64,000 bases of DNA from Parietaria judaica (lineage: Eukaryota; Streptophyta; Magnoliopsida; Rosales; Urticaceae). Where the stretch lies: positions 4,495,501 to 4,559,500 of the forward strand of contig OX940870.1 of NCBI GenBank assembly GCA_954871525.1, given 5' to 3'. This document shows, in pieces, positions 20,663 to 32,460 of this stretch (its first letter is position 1; every line of letters starts with the position of its first letter). The translations under genes were made by a program, and so were the position numbers. Under the pieces are notes generated by a model. The model saw nothing but the letters and a program-made list of their open reading frames with translations. It had not been told where the DNA came from and searched no databases.

Positions 20663-21361
20663 TATATAGCCCCTTTACTCTTTTCACAATTTATTTTCCT
20701 AGTCAGCTTCTCATGCCAATTATTGATAACTATTTGGAATTTTGATGGCTTTTATAGCATTTTCCCCCAAAATTGACCGATTTTTTTTTTTTTTTTTTTT
20801 TTTGTAATTATTTTATTGATTGGCTAGCTAGCAATATCTTCTTTAAACCTAATTAACATCAGCTATCGCTATAGTGATCACAGCCAAACTTGGAGATGGT
20901 AAATCCAATCACATGAAATAAATGTACATAAGAAAATATAAGCGTGGCCCAAATAAACAAATAAATAAATAAAAATACCAAATCAATTTTGAGAAAAATA
21001 AAGATAGGTGGAAAGAGGGGACAAAGTATTGTGCAAATGAGACCCTACCATAGAAAAATGGTTTTGGGATCAGATTTTTGGAATGTGAATGGACATTACT
21101 CTCTCTCACTTTTCCTTGTAGGCCTTACAACAATGTTTCACTTTCTTTTATTTAATACTTGTCAATTCATCAAATATTTTTCTCTATTTATTATGTCCAC
21201 AGTCTGTTAAGTCGTTATATGTTTTTCACTGTGGTAAATCTGAATCACTGTTCAGTAATTACATAATATGATAAAATATATAGACCGAACAAAAAAATAA
21301 AATAAAATTGAAGTTGATATCATTTTGTATTATCTTCAGCGTTATGGTAAGTGCTCACTGA
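20663..21361. other. AT-rich spacer
   Basis: Contains a T-tract near 20785. No gene or recognisable element seen. Confidence 0.5.
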
Positions 21362-21523
21362 GTACGCTTTGGATGTCGTTGGATCCCAAGAAAATGCAAC
21401 GAAATTGCCAATAGAATAGCAAAGAACCGCCTAGCGGATTCTATTCCCAACATGTGGTCGAGGGATTGCCCCGAGTGGCTTGTACACGTTCTTCGTAGGG
21501 ATTCATCCCATATTTCGATTTAA
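21362..21523 (+). pseudogene. LINE RNase H tail fragment
   Basis: An open 53-codon stretch reads WIPRKCNEIANRIAKNRL, then DCPEWLVHVLRRD, followed by TAA and an A-rich tail. The same order (WVPRECNEVANALAKRRL, then CPEWLVATVLRD) ends the LINE at 42-44.6 kb. It is a severely 5'-truncated non-LTR insertion of a related but diverged family. Confidence 0.8.
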
Positions 21524-21592
21524 TGAAAAGCTATCAAATTTAAAAAAAAATTTAAAAAAAGTGCCCACTGGCCTAGCCATTGGGTAAATGAA

Positions 21593-21703
21593 TGAAATGC
21601 CAATTTTGTGTCGAACCTTTCAAAAAAATGCCCATTGTATATATTTTTTACTCTCACAAATTGACATTTCTTAAAAGGTTTGAGACAAAATTGGGCATTT
21701 CGT
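21593..21703. mobile_element. short fold-back MITE, copy B
   Basis: About 111 bp, internally palindromic, and reverse-complementary to copy A at 3562-3673. Internal features shared with copy A include the motif AACCTTTCAAAAAAATG. Confidence 0.65.
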
Positions 21704-22640
21704 ATAATTTCCTTTATTTTTTTATTGTATACAGCGTGGAGTTCTTTCCTCTTCTTTTAAATTTTCGATTTAAATTTTATTTTGGAAAAACGACTTTATG
21801 CTTATAGTTGCATATCTTTTGTATGTTCCATGTCATATTGTTGTCATCTACTACATCAATACAGAACTCAAGGTAGTAAGACTGTAAGAGTGTTATCGGT
21901 ATAGTCACGACGCCAATGATAAAAAAGGGATAACCGCGGTAAAAGTACCTAAAGTTTAACCAACGGAAGCGATAAGATAAAAAGTAAAAATTACAGCAAA
22001 ATATCAACAAATATGCGGCGACACATTTTTTCAATCACTTTCTTGACGATCGTTGGTCCATTTTTATTTATTTATTTTATACTACAATGCTATTAAATCA
22101 TATCAAAAGATCAAAATGATAACTAATTTTTGGTATTTTGTATCGCTATTTTTATTTTATATTTTTGTCATCATAGTTAATAAAAAATTTGGCGCTTTTG
22201 TTGCGATTATCCTTCATAAATCTACAATTATCAGTAACATTATAAATATTTTGTTATTAATATCAGCCCTTAGGAGCATGTGCTTGAATAGAGTCATATT
22301 TATTAGTTAAAATGTAGGGGTCCAAACGAAATTTTCATATCTACAAAATAGTATTAACTATTACCGAAAGATATTAAGTAAAACATTACACTATACACTA
22401 CATATAATATAAAGCAGTGCTGTTTGAACAGTTTAAATATATAAATAACTCCGCAAAAATGTTACATTAACGAGTTTTACTAGTAAAATTGGATATCTAT
22501 TATTAAAATAGTACAAAAACATAATTTAATTTTTTACCACGAAATTTTAACGTATTTAAATGAACTTAAATAAATAAATAAGCGAAGAAAGAAGAGAAGG
22601 CGGTTTCTGGTATTCATTAGGTTTAGGTGGGAGAATATTA
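21704..22640. other. AT-rich region upstream of EBF
   Basis: Contains a fragment near 21930-21960 (CCGCGGTAAAAGTACCTAAAG) related to the TIR family at 6777 and 27604. No gene seen. Confidence 0.5.
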
Positions 22641-22948
22641 CATGGAAACACTTGTGCGCTCAAATACATTGCACTTGGGTTATCATCACCTGCTTCGCGC
22701 CTCACCGTAGCGCAATAAAATCTCCCATTCTCCTCCTTCGTCCTTTCATTTCCTCTCCGTCTTCTTCATCGTCCTCTCTCTCTCTCTCTGTCTTTTTTCC
22801 CTATCCGATAGGGTTTCCATGCTCTCCTCTCTCACATGCATCAGCCCCTAATCATCCACCTGGTTGCCCTAGCTCTCTTCGCCGCTCTCCTTTTTGCCTT
22901 CTTTCGAGGGTTCTTCGTCGTCGCCGAGGGGTTTTTCCAGCATCATCC
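22641..22948 (+). promoter_or_regulatory. promoter-proximal region and 5' UTR of the EBF gene
   Basis: CT-rich leader with a (TC)n run at about 22773-22790 and pyrimidine-rich sequence up to the start codon at 22949. The transcription start cannot be fixed by eye. I did not find a clear EIN3 binding site. Confidence 0.5.
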
Positions 22949-25240
22949 ATGTCGAAGATCTTTGCTTTCCCCGGTGAGTCCTCCAATCTCAGTATGAATT
23001 TCGTTTTTCGTAGATCGGATGTGTGGTTTGATGAGAAATCGAGGATACCAGTGAAATTAGGAGTTAGAAATTAGGTTGTGAAGAAAATAATTTGCATCGG
23101 TTTGATCTTTTCAAGCGATTAGTGCTTAGGTGTATCAGTAGGAAATGAACAATATGAAACCCTAGATGGTTCTAAAGATCATCCTTGCTATGATCCCAGC
23201 TGGAGAAGAGGCTTTTTTGGTTTAATTTTAGGGTGATTAAGTAGGTGGTAGATCGGTGATGCACTTCTTCATTATTGTTAAGTTCGCGGAAGCTCGGATC
23301 GTTAAAGATTTATGTAGGTTTTAGGCTGATTTGAGTTCTGTTTCTATCTCTCAGGTAACGATGATTTTTGTCCTGCGGGTCCGATCTACACGAGCCCAAA
23401 GGAGCCTAGCCTCTTTTTGTCCCTTGGTAACCATGTGGATGTCTACTTCCCTTCTCGGAAGCGATCTCGCATCAGCGCTCCCTTTGTTTTCGCCGATGAG
23501 CGGATCCAGAAGAAGAAGAGAGCGTCGATCGACGTTCTTCCAGATGAGTGCCTCTTCGAGATCTTCAGACGTTTGGGAGGCGAGGAAAGGAGCGCTTCTG
23601 CCTGTGTTTCGAAACGCTGGCTTATGCTTTTGAGCAACATCTGCAAGGACGAACTTTGCAGCGAGAAGCCGGCTCTGAAGGTTGAAGATCTGGATGTTGA
23701 AGGTGAGGGGTACCTTTCCCGAAGCTTGGAAGGGAAGAAGGCTACAGATATCAGACTCGCAGCCATCGCAGTTGGAACAGCTAGCCGAGGAGGATTGGGG
23801 AAGCTTTCTATCAGAGGAAGCAATTCCAGTCGTGGTGTGACCAGCCTCGGTCTTAAGGCGATTGCCCGTGGATGCTCTTCGTTGAGAGCTCTCTCTCTGT
23901 GGAACACCTCGGTCAGGGATGAAGGCTTATGTGAGATTGCCAATGGGTGCCGTCTTTTGGAAAAGCTTGATCTTGTTCAGTGCCCCGCAATCTCTGACAA
24001 GGCTTTGATTGCTATTGCAAAGAGATGCCCTAATTTGGCTGAGTTGACTATCGATTCGTGTGTTAACATTGGCGACGCAGGCTTGCTGGCAGTTGGGCAG
24101 AGCTGCCCCAACCTGAAGTGCGTATCAATCAAAAGCTGCCCACTTGTCGGGAATCAAGGGATCGCGAGCTTGGTGTCATCCACTTCTTTCGTCCTCTCTA
24201 AATTGAAGCTTCAGTCTCTGAACATCACTGACGTATCTTTGGCTGTGATTGGACACTATGGCAAGGCGATCACTGATCTTGCCCTTACCAGTCTCCCAAT
24301 GGTTAGTGAGAAAGGATTCTGGGTCATGGGAAATGGCCAAGGTCTCCAGAAAGTAAAATCCGTGACGATTTCGTCATGCCAAGGAGTGACCGATGCCGCC
24401 CTGGAAGCTGTTGGCAAGGGGTGCCCCAATCTGAAGCAGTTTTGTCTTCGCAAGTGCGCATTTGTATCTGACAACGGCTTGGTCTCTTTTGCCAAAGCCG
24501 CAGTCTCACTAGAGAGCCTTCAATTGGAGGAGTGCCACAGGATCACCCAATTCGGCTTATTCGGTTCTCTTCTCAACTGCTGTGGGAAATTGAAGACTCT
24601 GTCTCTTGTGTACTGCTTGGGCATTAAGGACCTCAACGTTGGATTGGCTCAACTCTCTCCATGCGAATCGCTTCGATCTTTGTGCATCAAGAACTGCCCT
24701 GGATTTGGTGATGCTAGCCTGAGGGTGCTGGGAAATCTGTGCCCTAATTTGCAACACATCGACTTCACCGGGCTTGAAGGAATAACCGACGCCGGACTTC
24801 TCCTGGTACTGGAGAACTGTGACGCCGGCCTCTCAAAGGTCAACCTCAGTGGGTGTGTCAATCTGACAGACAAGGTAGTCACAGCCATGGCCGAGTCACA
24901 CGGTTGGACTCTCGAGACTCTCAACCTCGAAGGCTGTGTGAAGATCAGCGACTCAAGCTTGGTTGCCATAGCGGATAACTGCCTTCTGATCAACGAGCTA
25001 GATCTCGCGTGGTGCTTTATCACCAATGAGGGCCTCTCAGCCTTGGCCGGTGCCAACCATCTCAATCTGCAGATCCTTTCAGTCTCGGGTTGTGGTTTGA
25101 TATCAGACAAGAGTGTCTCGGCTTTGGCAAAGATGGGTCAGACGCTTGTGGGTTTGAATCTCCAGAACTGCAAGGCCATCAGCAACAGCCTGGTTGACCA
25201 GCTCACCTCTGGGCTATGGAGGTGCGACATCCTCTACTGA
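22949..25240 (+). CDS. EBF1: EIN3-binding F-box protein, EBF1/EBF2-like
   Basis: Two exons, 22949-22973 and 23355-25240, encode 636 residues; the 381-bp intron after codon 8 is phase 1. The N-terminus MSKIFAFPGNDDF and YFPSRKRSR match Arabidopsis EBF1/EBF2. The F-box spans about residues 67-105 (SIDVLPDECLFEIFRRL). LRRs of the C-C type follow to the C-terminus, including GKKATDIRLAAIAVGTA, GHYGKAITDLAL, GFWVMGNGQGLQK and LQLEECHRITQFG, ending CDILY. Known role: the SCF substrate receptor that binds EIN3/EIL1 in the nucleus for ubiquitination and so represses ethylene signalling. Length and motifs are normal and no lesions are seen. Whether it is the EBF1 or EBF2 orthologue cannot be decided here, so the symbol is family-level. 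Confidence 0.95.
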
Positions 25241-26045
25241 GTCACAGGGTCAACAGGGGTGAAAGTGGAAAACTAATCAGAAAGATCAAAGGATTTTAGT
25301 CAGCGTTTGTGAGTAGCAGCAGCAGAAGAAGTTTGTGTTTTCGGGTCCATCAGAAATGGTTCGTTCGTATTCCGGTGCCTGGGCTTTCTTTCCCGGGGAG
25401 AAGTGGCCGTTACCCTTTTTTTTCCACGGATTTCCTGGTTGCAGGAATTCTGTTGAACTTTTTGGTCTCTGAAACGAGATCGCCTTTTTGGGTTTCGGTC
25501 ATCACCTCCGGGAAGTTTGGTTCTGGGTACGGGTTTTAGGGTCTTTTTCCGACTCTCTCGTTTGATGTTGTATTGCTGAGAGTTGTGCCTTCTGTTTTTT
25601 TCTCGCTTGCCACGGCAAGCGGTTGTATCCCCAGAAGCCGCCGCTCTTGGTTTTTTAAGTCTGTCGTTTTACCGAGTCTTTCACGTATTCGAACCCTATG
25701 TTTTAAGTACGTGACGGTTGGGTGTATGTTTTCGTATCCGAAAAAGGGTAGGTGTGTGTTTTATAGGTTGCTTTTGGCAGTTCAAATTTTTGGGGCCTAG
25801 GGTTTGGGAGCTTTGGCCATGGCAGCTGGTTATATGTGTAAGTCTGCCATGACAACTTTCTCTTCGTAGAGTTGTTTTTTTTTTCGCCTTTTAACCGAAG
25901 CTCCTCTTTCCCTTCCAGGCTTCACTTGTTCATGAACTAATGTAACTCTGCAACCTTTACTTATTGTTAAAAATGTAATCAACTATGTATTCTACCCTTT
26001 TTCATTGTATCCTTCTCTCATTATGAATTAAATTTTCTAGTGTTT
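25241..26045 (+). promoter_or_regulatory. long U-rich 3' UTR of the EBF gene
   Basis: T-tracts on the sense strand at 25416-25423, 25595-25601, 25651-25656 and 25875-25884, plus several shorter ones. In Arabidopsis, poly-U elements in the EBF1/EBF2 3' UTRs mediate EIN2-dependent translational repression in response to ethylene. The region from the stop codon to the AT-rich end near 26030 has the right length and composition. The poly(A) site is not defined. Confidence 0.6.
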
Positions 26046-27594
26046 ATGTACTTAAGTTTGTGACTCGAATCTGTTTCGTCGGATTCGATTTCCGACTTTG
26101 TTGCTAGTTCTTCACCAGTTTTTTTTTATATAATTTTATACTCATTTTTTTAAAATTGAGCTCCTATGTTCGTATAGTGACACGCTTAATTAATTGCAAA
26201 AATAGGACTCGAAACGATACAATGAATGTAATTGATTACATCATGAAAGCGAATTCAATGCTTAATAGTTAATTAATATTTTTGTGTCCACACCGAAACC
26301 ATGACAAGAAAACCACTTTGCTTTTGAGAGAAGCTTCCTAAGCCACATTCATGCACCAAAGTTTGGCAGGTTATGAGGGGCTTTCAGGTTATTTCACATG
26401 GTAGCCATGAAAGGCCTCTGTTTCTCAGTCAAATACATTGAATCTTGCATAATAGAGAGATTAAAGAATCTCTAGGTTGCTTGCAATTTGCATGTATTTC
26501 TTGCTGCTGCAATCAATGAGCCGTTTCGCAAAATCTTTTTGGCTGTTGCAGTATCTATTATTATATTAAATAATCAATTAAATAAATAAAAAAAAATGGT
26601 GTGTATGTAATGTATATCTAGATTAGGTGAATGGGCCTTTTATTTTATTTTAATAGCTTTGTAAATTCAAGATATGGGAATTTGAGGGATTCTAATTTTG
26701 GGTATAATTGTTTGGTTCCATCCCATGTTAAAAAGATAGGCTCTGGAAAAAGGTGAACCAAATCCAATGGATAGTACCAAAATACATTGTGTTCACCAAA
26801 TCCCATGTGACACAATTCACACAGTCGATAAACTAATCTGATAATGGCATTTCCTCAAATCTGATCACGTGCGAAATGGGTTTGAGGTTTTGGGCCTGGC
26901 CCAGGGAATGGGCCCAATAAGATAACACCTTAGAAGATTGCTATAGATCTTTGAAAGCAACTGTGGATAAAATACCCATTACCTTGCTTGCAGGGAATGG
27001 ACATTGATGGTTGCAGTGTTTAGATTTGCCATGCCACGAGGCTGCAAATATAAAATATTAATTGAATGGAAAAGGTAAAAGATTTATGGAAAGGTAAGAA
27101 TTTAAGATGTAAAATGGTACCATGGTAAATACCCGGATATTCTATATAAATTCGAAATTACTGATCTCAAATAAACAAGATTATAATTTCATAAATTTGT
27201 AACTTTCATTCTTCCGATTTTATTTATTTATATATAATCGTTGATACAAAAAAAAAGTTTTTCTTGGTATGGTAGAAAGAGTCGCAATCAGTTGGGAAAA
27301 AGTAATATCAGACAGGTTCCAGCAATTGGATGAAAGTTTCACTATATATTTTTTTCCTTTTTTATTAAGGTATATGATAGTAATATTACTCGAAAAAGAT
27401 ACCTATCAAAGTGGAATTGTTCTTGCACTAATAAAGCAAGTTCCTTCAAGAAACACAAAAATTAAAAACATGTGACTAATTATTAGCATCCTTTCTTCTT
27501 GCTAGACTTTAACCACACTTTGATGGGCATGAATTGCCTATAAAGTGTCTACTTTATGCAGTACTTGAGAAGAAAACTGTGGCTAATTAATCCA
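26046..27594. other. intergenic region
   Basis: AT-rich, with no conserved coding stretch. The ORF at 27269-27475 has no recognisable features. Confidence 0.5.
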
Positions 27595-27603
27595 TTATCA
27601 TTA

Positions 27604-28030
27604 GGGTTAATTGCGGCATAAATACCTAATCTTTGGTCAAATTCTGTGCTGTGTATACAACTTCCGTAAATGGCGGTAAAAGTACCCAAACTCGGCATTT
27701 GAGAGTTGACCGAGAAAATATATCTATGTGGCAATCAGCCTTTGCCACATGGCACTTGACCGCCATGTGGCATGCCACGCAATTATTACTTTATTAATTT
27801 TTTAAAAAAATATATTTTTATTAATTTTTTTAAAAATAAAATTATTTTTCCATGATAACCAATACTGAATATTTAAATTTATATATTCATTATTGCTTTT
27901 TATTATTAAATATAACTAGTCATTTTAGAAAAGTGGATCAAATGAAATAAATAAAGAAAAAAAATCCCCGTTCACGGTTCATTCAAGCTCCGCCTCCGAT
28001 CTAGTTCATGGGTGAAACGAAATCGCTTAA
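27604..28030 (+). repeat. left arm of the 27.6-35.6 kb TIR element
   Basis: An inverted copy of this arm is at about 35210-35612. It contains two CCATGTGG/CATGCCACG-type short palindromes. Confidence 0.8.
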
Positions 28031-28379
28031 TCTATATATATATAAAAGCAAAATAACTTCAAGGTTCAAAAACACTGTTTTTAGTCCCCGTACTTTTTTC
28101 TCCTTTTTTGAATTATTTTTAATTAGAAAAAACAAATCTCGCTCGATGCATCCTTTCAATATTTATATTTTCTGTTTTCTTAAAATAATTATTTAATTGA
28201 TAACTGTTTTGATGACAGTTTAGTTAGTTATTTAATTAATTAAAAAAATTACAACTCAATGTGTCCCTTCAAAATTTGAGAACCGTTTGAATTAGTATCT
28301 GATTCACTAATAGTTATAACTGATTCTTTTATATACGATTAAAATATTCCACAAATTAATATTCCAAAAATAACACGTA

Positions 28380-29240
28380 TATATAATTAGTTTATTTTGA
28401 TAACAGATTCACACGTATATATATTGTATATTTATATATTCTATATACAATATATACAATTGTATAAGTGTATATTTGTATATTTACTGTTTTAAATAGA
28501 TTTACACGTATATATTTACACATCTATATAGATTATATATTTTGATAATTGTTTTAATTCTTTAATTCATTTTAAATAGTTTATTTTGATAACAGATTCA
28601 CACGTATATATATTGTATATTTATATATTCTATATACAATATATATTGTATAAGTGAATATTAATAGATTTACACGTATATATATTGTATATTTACACAT
28701 CTATATAGATTATATATTTTGATAATTGTTTTTATTTAATTGATTTTAAATCATTTAAAACGGTTATCAAAATAGGATGGACACATCGAGTTATATATTT
28801 TTAATTAAGTAAATAAAATAATTAAAGCTAAGTGTAATTTATATATATATATATATATTAAATAATTAAAAGCGGTTATCAAAATAGTAGGAGTAGGGAC
28901 ACATCGTTTTATATATTTTTAATTAAGTAAATAAAATAATTTAAGCTACGTGTAATTTATATATATATATATATGTTAAATAATTAAAAGCGGTTATCAA
29001 AATAGTAGGGACACATCATTTTATTTTAGTTAATTAAATAAAAATAAAACGAATAATTAAAAACGGTTGTCAAAATAGAAGGGACGCGTCATTTTATTTT
29101 AATTAATTAAATAAAAAAATAAAACGAATAATTAAAAACGGTTATCAAAATAGAAGGGACACATCGAGTATTTTTTAATTAATACGTATATATATTGTAT
29201 ATTTGCACGTATATATAGATTATATATTTTGATAATTGTT
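28380..29240 (+). repeat. Helitron internal repeats
   Basis: A block with GATTCACACGTATATATATT occurs twice near 28410 and 28600. A block with CGGTTATCAAAATAG plus GGGACACATC occurs about four times between 28760 and 29165. The repeats are tandem-like but degenerate. Confidence 0.75.
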
Positions 29241-29616
29241 TTAATTCTTTAAAATAATTAGTATATATATATAGAAATTTACACGTATATATAGATTTGA
29301 ATTTTAATAATCGATATATGTATATTAAGAGAAGAGTGTGTCGATCAAAAAAACATTGATTTAAGGTTTTTTTTTTCTTATTTCTTTTGAATTATTTCAA
29401 ATAAAAATTAACTTTTTTTATGTTTTTTTAGTAATTCAATAGACGCGTCATTAATCCAAGGAGTTGCATTTTTGCCGAGAGTTGCTTTACGAAGAGTTGC
29501 AGCTTTTCCACAAAGAAGTATATATATGTAGACACATTGCAAATTAGTTCAATACTTTAAAACCGTTCAATCACTATTACTCATTAATCTTTCTTAAATA
29601 ATTGTTCTCCAGGCGC

Positions 29617-29963
29617 ATGCGAATCCTATCTCGGAGACTATCACACTCATTTTCGGCCAGATTCTTCTCTAACGGGTATTGTCTCTATTCTTCTTCTTCT
29701 TCTTCGTGAAATTTCAATATCGGGGGCCTGTCGTGATTGTTTGGCTATCTATTTGATTGCGACTGTGACTACAATGCATAGATTTTGGCCAGTATGTAAC
29801 GATGTGCATAAATAAATGAACAATGAATGAAAAGCTATACATCATCATGTTCATATGATGTTCTCAGAATGAAAGTGATCCAAGCGCGCTCTCGAAATCC
29901 GTCAATATTTATGCGGTAGTCTCTCGCTATTCTCTCCGAAGACGAACCCTCCTTTCCAATCAG
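29617..29963 (+). pseudogene. exon-like fragments with a mitochondrial-presequence-like start
   Basis: An ATG at 29617 opens MRILSRRLSHSFSARFFSNG, an Arg/Ser-rich, acid-free stretch typical of mitochondrial presequences, and ends at a GTATTG donor (29676). A second open segment, 29868-29963, lies between a TTCTCAG acceptor and a GTCACC donor (VSRYSLRRRTLLSNQ). The two do not join in phase, so the unit is not a working gene. The donor gene was not recognised. Capture by the Helitron is inferred from position. Confidence 0.45.
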
Positions 29964-30403
29964 GTCACCCACTCTCATTTCAAATAGTTTTGCTTAAGTC
30001 GTAAAGATTTTTTTTCAATTCATGAATCTAGAATAGATCATTAATGTTTATTTATATTGAAGTTTTGATGACAAGAGTTGGCGTATTAAAGTATTGTCTT
30101 TATTTTAATTTTTTTATACAAACTCGGGGGTAAAGGAAGAGCCACGATTTGCATTATTAATTCCTGTTTTTCTGTTTATATGAGGTTAGTGTTTATGTTT
30201 ACACCGAGATTGAATGTTCCAGACAAATTACTTGCGCAGAATTGCAATGGTTTTTTTTTTTTTTTTTTTGTATATAATTGATGCATAAAGCGTATTAGAG
30301 AATTTAAGTTTGATGCGTTTATATAAGACCTACTGATATGAAATTATTTTTTATTGTTCTTTTACCTTTTACAAATTTAGAATGACATAATTAAATTAAT
30401 AAA

Positions 30404-30530
30404 TCTATATATATATATATATATAATCAAAATAAACACCTGTTTAAAAAACACAAATTTTTACCTCATTCTTTTCTCTCCTTTTTTTTGAATTATTTTT
30501 AATTACCAAAATTTTAAAATTGCCTCGCTC
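30404..30530 (+). other. second Helitron 5'-terminus-like sequence
   Basis: TCTATATATATATATATATA follows an A, then blocks alignable to the true 5' end at 28031 (AAAACAC, TTCTCTCC-TTTTTT-GAATTATTTTTAATTA, CTCGCTCG). This suggests a nested or chimeric Helitron sharing the 3' end at 34916. Confidence 0.65.
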
Positions 30531-30679
30531 GCTCGTCGCGTCTTTCCGAACTCCTTCCTCTTCGAACGAGAGGTTGTGTCTCCTCATTCTTCCAACGCGA
30601 TTCTTCGAAGCATGTGAGCGGTTATTTTCCACGAATCGATTGCGTCTCCTCCATTCGGAAAAACTGATGTCTTTTCTCT

Positions 30680-31056
30680 GTGTGGTTTGATTTGAAGAAT
30701 CGATGTACCAAAAGAAGCCTCCTCTCTTGCCTTTCGTTCCCTCTTGCGACTACCCCGGCGTCGTCGACAGTGTCGCCGCCAAGGTCTGCTCCCTTCTTCT
30801 TCTATGACGTGATTCGATCTCCATCGCTTTTCGTGGAAGATCGAGATGGTAATGTAACTAACGTTGCCAAATCGATTCCATCTTTTCTCTTAACGTTTTC
30901 TTCTCTCTCTAACTCGATTTTATCCTCTCTCCAGCACCAAGTCCGCCTCTGCTCTCGCCTCTCGCCTGTGTACTCTTTCTCTCTATTCTTAAACCCACGT
31001 CGATTTCATCTCTATTCCACAATTTGCCAAGGTATTATTTTCTATTTTTAACAGTA
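30680..31056 (+). other. C-rich, exon-like segment of unknown origin inside the Helitron
   Basis: Much richer in C than its surroundings. An ATG at 30703 opens MYQKKPPLLPFVPSCDYPG, ending near an AAG-GTCTGC donor-like site at about 30783. No family recognised. It could be another captured leader or first exon. Confidence 0.35.
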
Positions 31057-31584
31057 GCATAGATATTTGATTGATTTAGAATCGAATTTACTGGCTTGGT
31101 TCCGACTGAATTACATATAAGATTTTCTTTACGGTTAATATATATTAATTAATCTAATTGCTTGAAGACATAAATCATTAAGCAGAAGTTTTTAACTTTT
31201 TGCAAAAAAAAATTTATCGTATTTGTTGCTCATGGTGTTTAACTAAAATTTCAATTTTTGCCTGCAATTTTTACCCAGAACTATGTACACTAGGTTAGGT
31301 GTCTAGAAGAAAAGTTTTAATACCAAACTAAAAATTTATTCTGATTTTTTATATTTTGTTTCTAATCCGCAGGTGATTGTATCAAATAAAAAATGGTGTT
31401 TACCTTATAAGATTTCATTACTTCCTTTCTCAGAAATACCTGCATCACTTCCTTCTTAAATTTTATGTAATTCTAATCAGTTTTATGTAATTCTTCTTGA
31501 AAGAGTGATGATGTTGAAGTGTGCTCTAATGCAAGTCTTTTCTACAAAAACAAAAGGTTTTTCACTCTAAAACTCGCATTGAAG

Positions 31585-31818
31585 ATGCCTGGAACAGACT
31601 TGATCACCGAAGATGCGTCGGGCAACATGATCTTCGAGCCCATTTTGGAGAAAAGAGTGTTCCGGTTCGACTGTTCCGGGGATGATAGAGATAACACTTT
31701 CGCAAGTCTTTCTTTTCAAGATACCAGTCTCGGGGATATGCCAATTAACTCTCACTCAATACCTTCTTATATCCCCACTTTCAAAACACTAAATGGGCAA
31801 CATATTGTCGAAATATGA
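31585..31818 (+). pseudogene. captured first exon of a GH31 heteroglycan-glucosidase-like gene
   Basis: The frame from ATG 31585 reads NMIFEPILEKRVFRFDCSG, later PSYIPTFKTLNGQHIVEI, then stops (TGA, 31816). It matches, from memory, the N-terminus of Arabidopsis HGL1 (GEMVFEPILDEGIFRFDCS, then PSFIPTF, IVKIE), a cytosolic GH31 alpha-glucosidase. Only about 78 residues are present, with no catalytic domain in the window. What follows is intron-like sequence. The fragment lies in sense orientation inside the Helitron, consistent with gene capture. Confidence 0.75.
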
Positions 31819-31839
31819 GGTGTAATTCCATAGCTTCTG

Positions 31840-32460
31840 TGTTTGAATTGCTTGCTGTTTTTTGATTCATTTGCTTCGTGTGTGAGTTCTCCTCTGTTTC
31901 AATTGTTGCATGAATCCCATTCTATGGGAATGGTGAAGTAAGCGCGCAACTCGTGCGCTCGGGGAAAATGGTATTCATATGCTTATTTTTTTTTTAGTCA
32001 TTTGTATATTTGATTAATCTGTTAATGATTATTTTTTCAATCATGAATCCTAGGTGTTATTATATGATTTTTCCCAATCAATGATGAACTTCTCAATGAA
32101 TGATAGGGGTTTCCATGTTTATTTATTATTTATTTCGGGATTTGCGAAGAACTTTTTTCAAGGATCACATGATATTAAATGATCTTCCAATTTTGATATG
32201 AACTATTTTCATGAATTATATGTTTTTATATGGATTTCAGATGTGTTTGAATTGCTTGCTGATTTTTATTTCATTTGTTTCGTGTTTGAGCTCTCCTTTG
32301 TTATAATTTTTGCATGAAACCCATTCTATGGGAATTGTGAAGTAAGCGGGCAACTTGAGCACTCGGGGAAAAGGGTATTCATATGCTTATTTTTTTAGTC
32401 ATTTGCATATTTGATTAATTTGATAATGATTATTTTTTTTTCAATCATGAATCATAGGTT
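31840..32460 (+). repeat. tandem duplication, 404-bp offset
   Basis: A block of about 210 bp (TGTTTGAATTGCTTGCTG to TTTCAATCATGAATC) occurs at 31840-32050 and again at about 32244-32458. The copies differ by scattered changes and indels. It lies directly after the captured GH31 exon, so it is probably duplicated intron sequence. Confidence 0.8.

Noticed and set aside
23443..25110. Minus-strand ORFs up to 166 codons
   Set aside because: They are antisense shadows of the EBF coding exon.
31519..31584. Upstream extension of the GH31 fragment from ATG 31519
   Set aside because: Residues before 31585 do not match the glucosidase N-terminus and probably come from leader or intron sequence.
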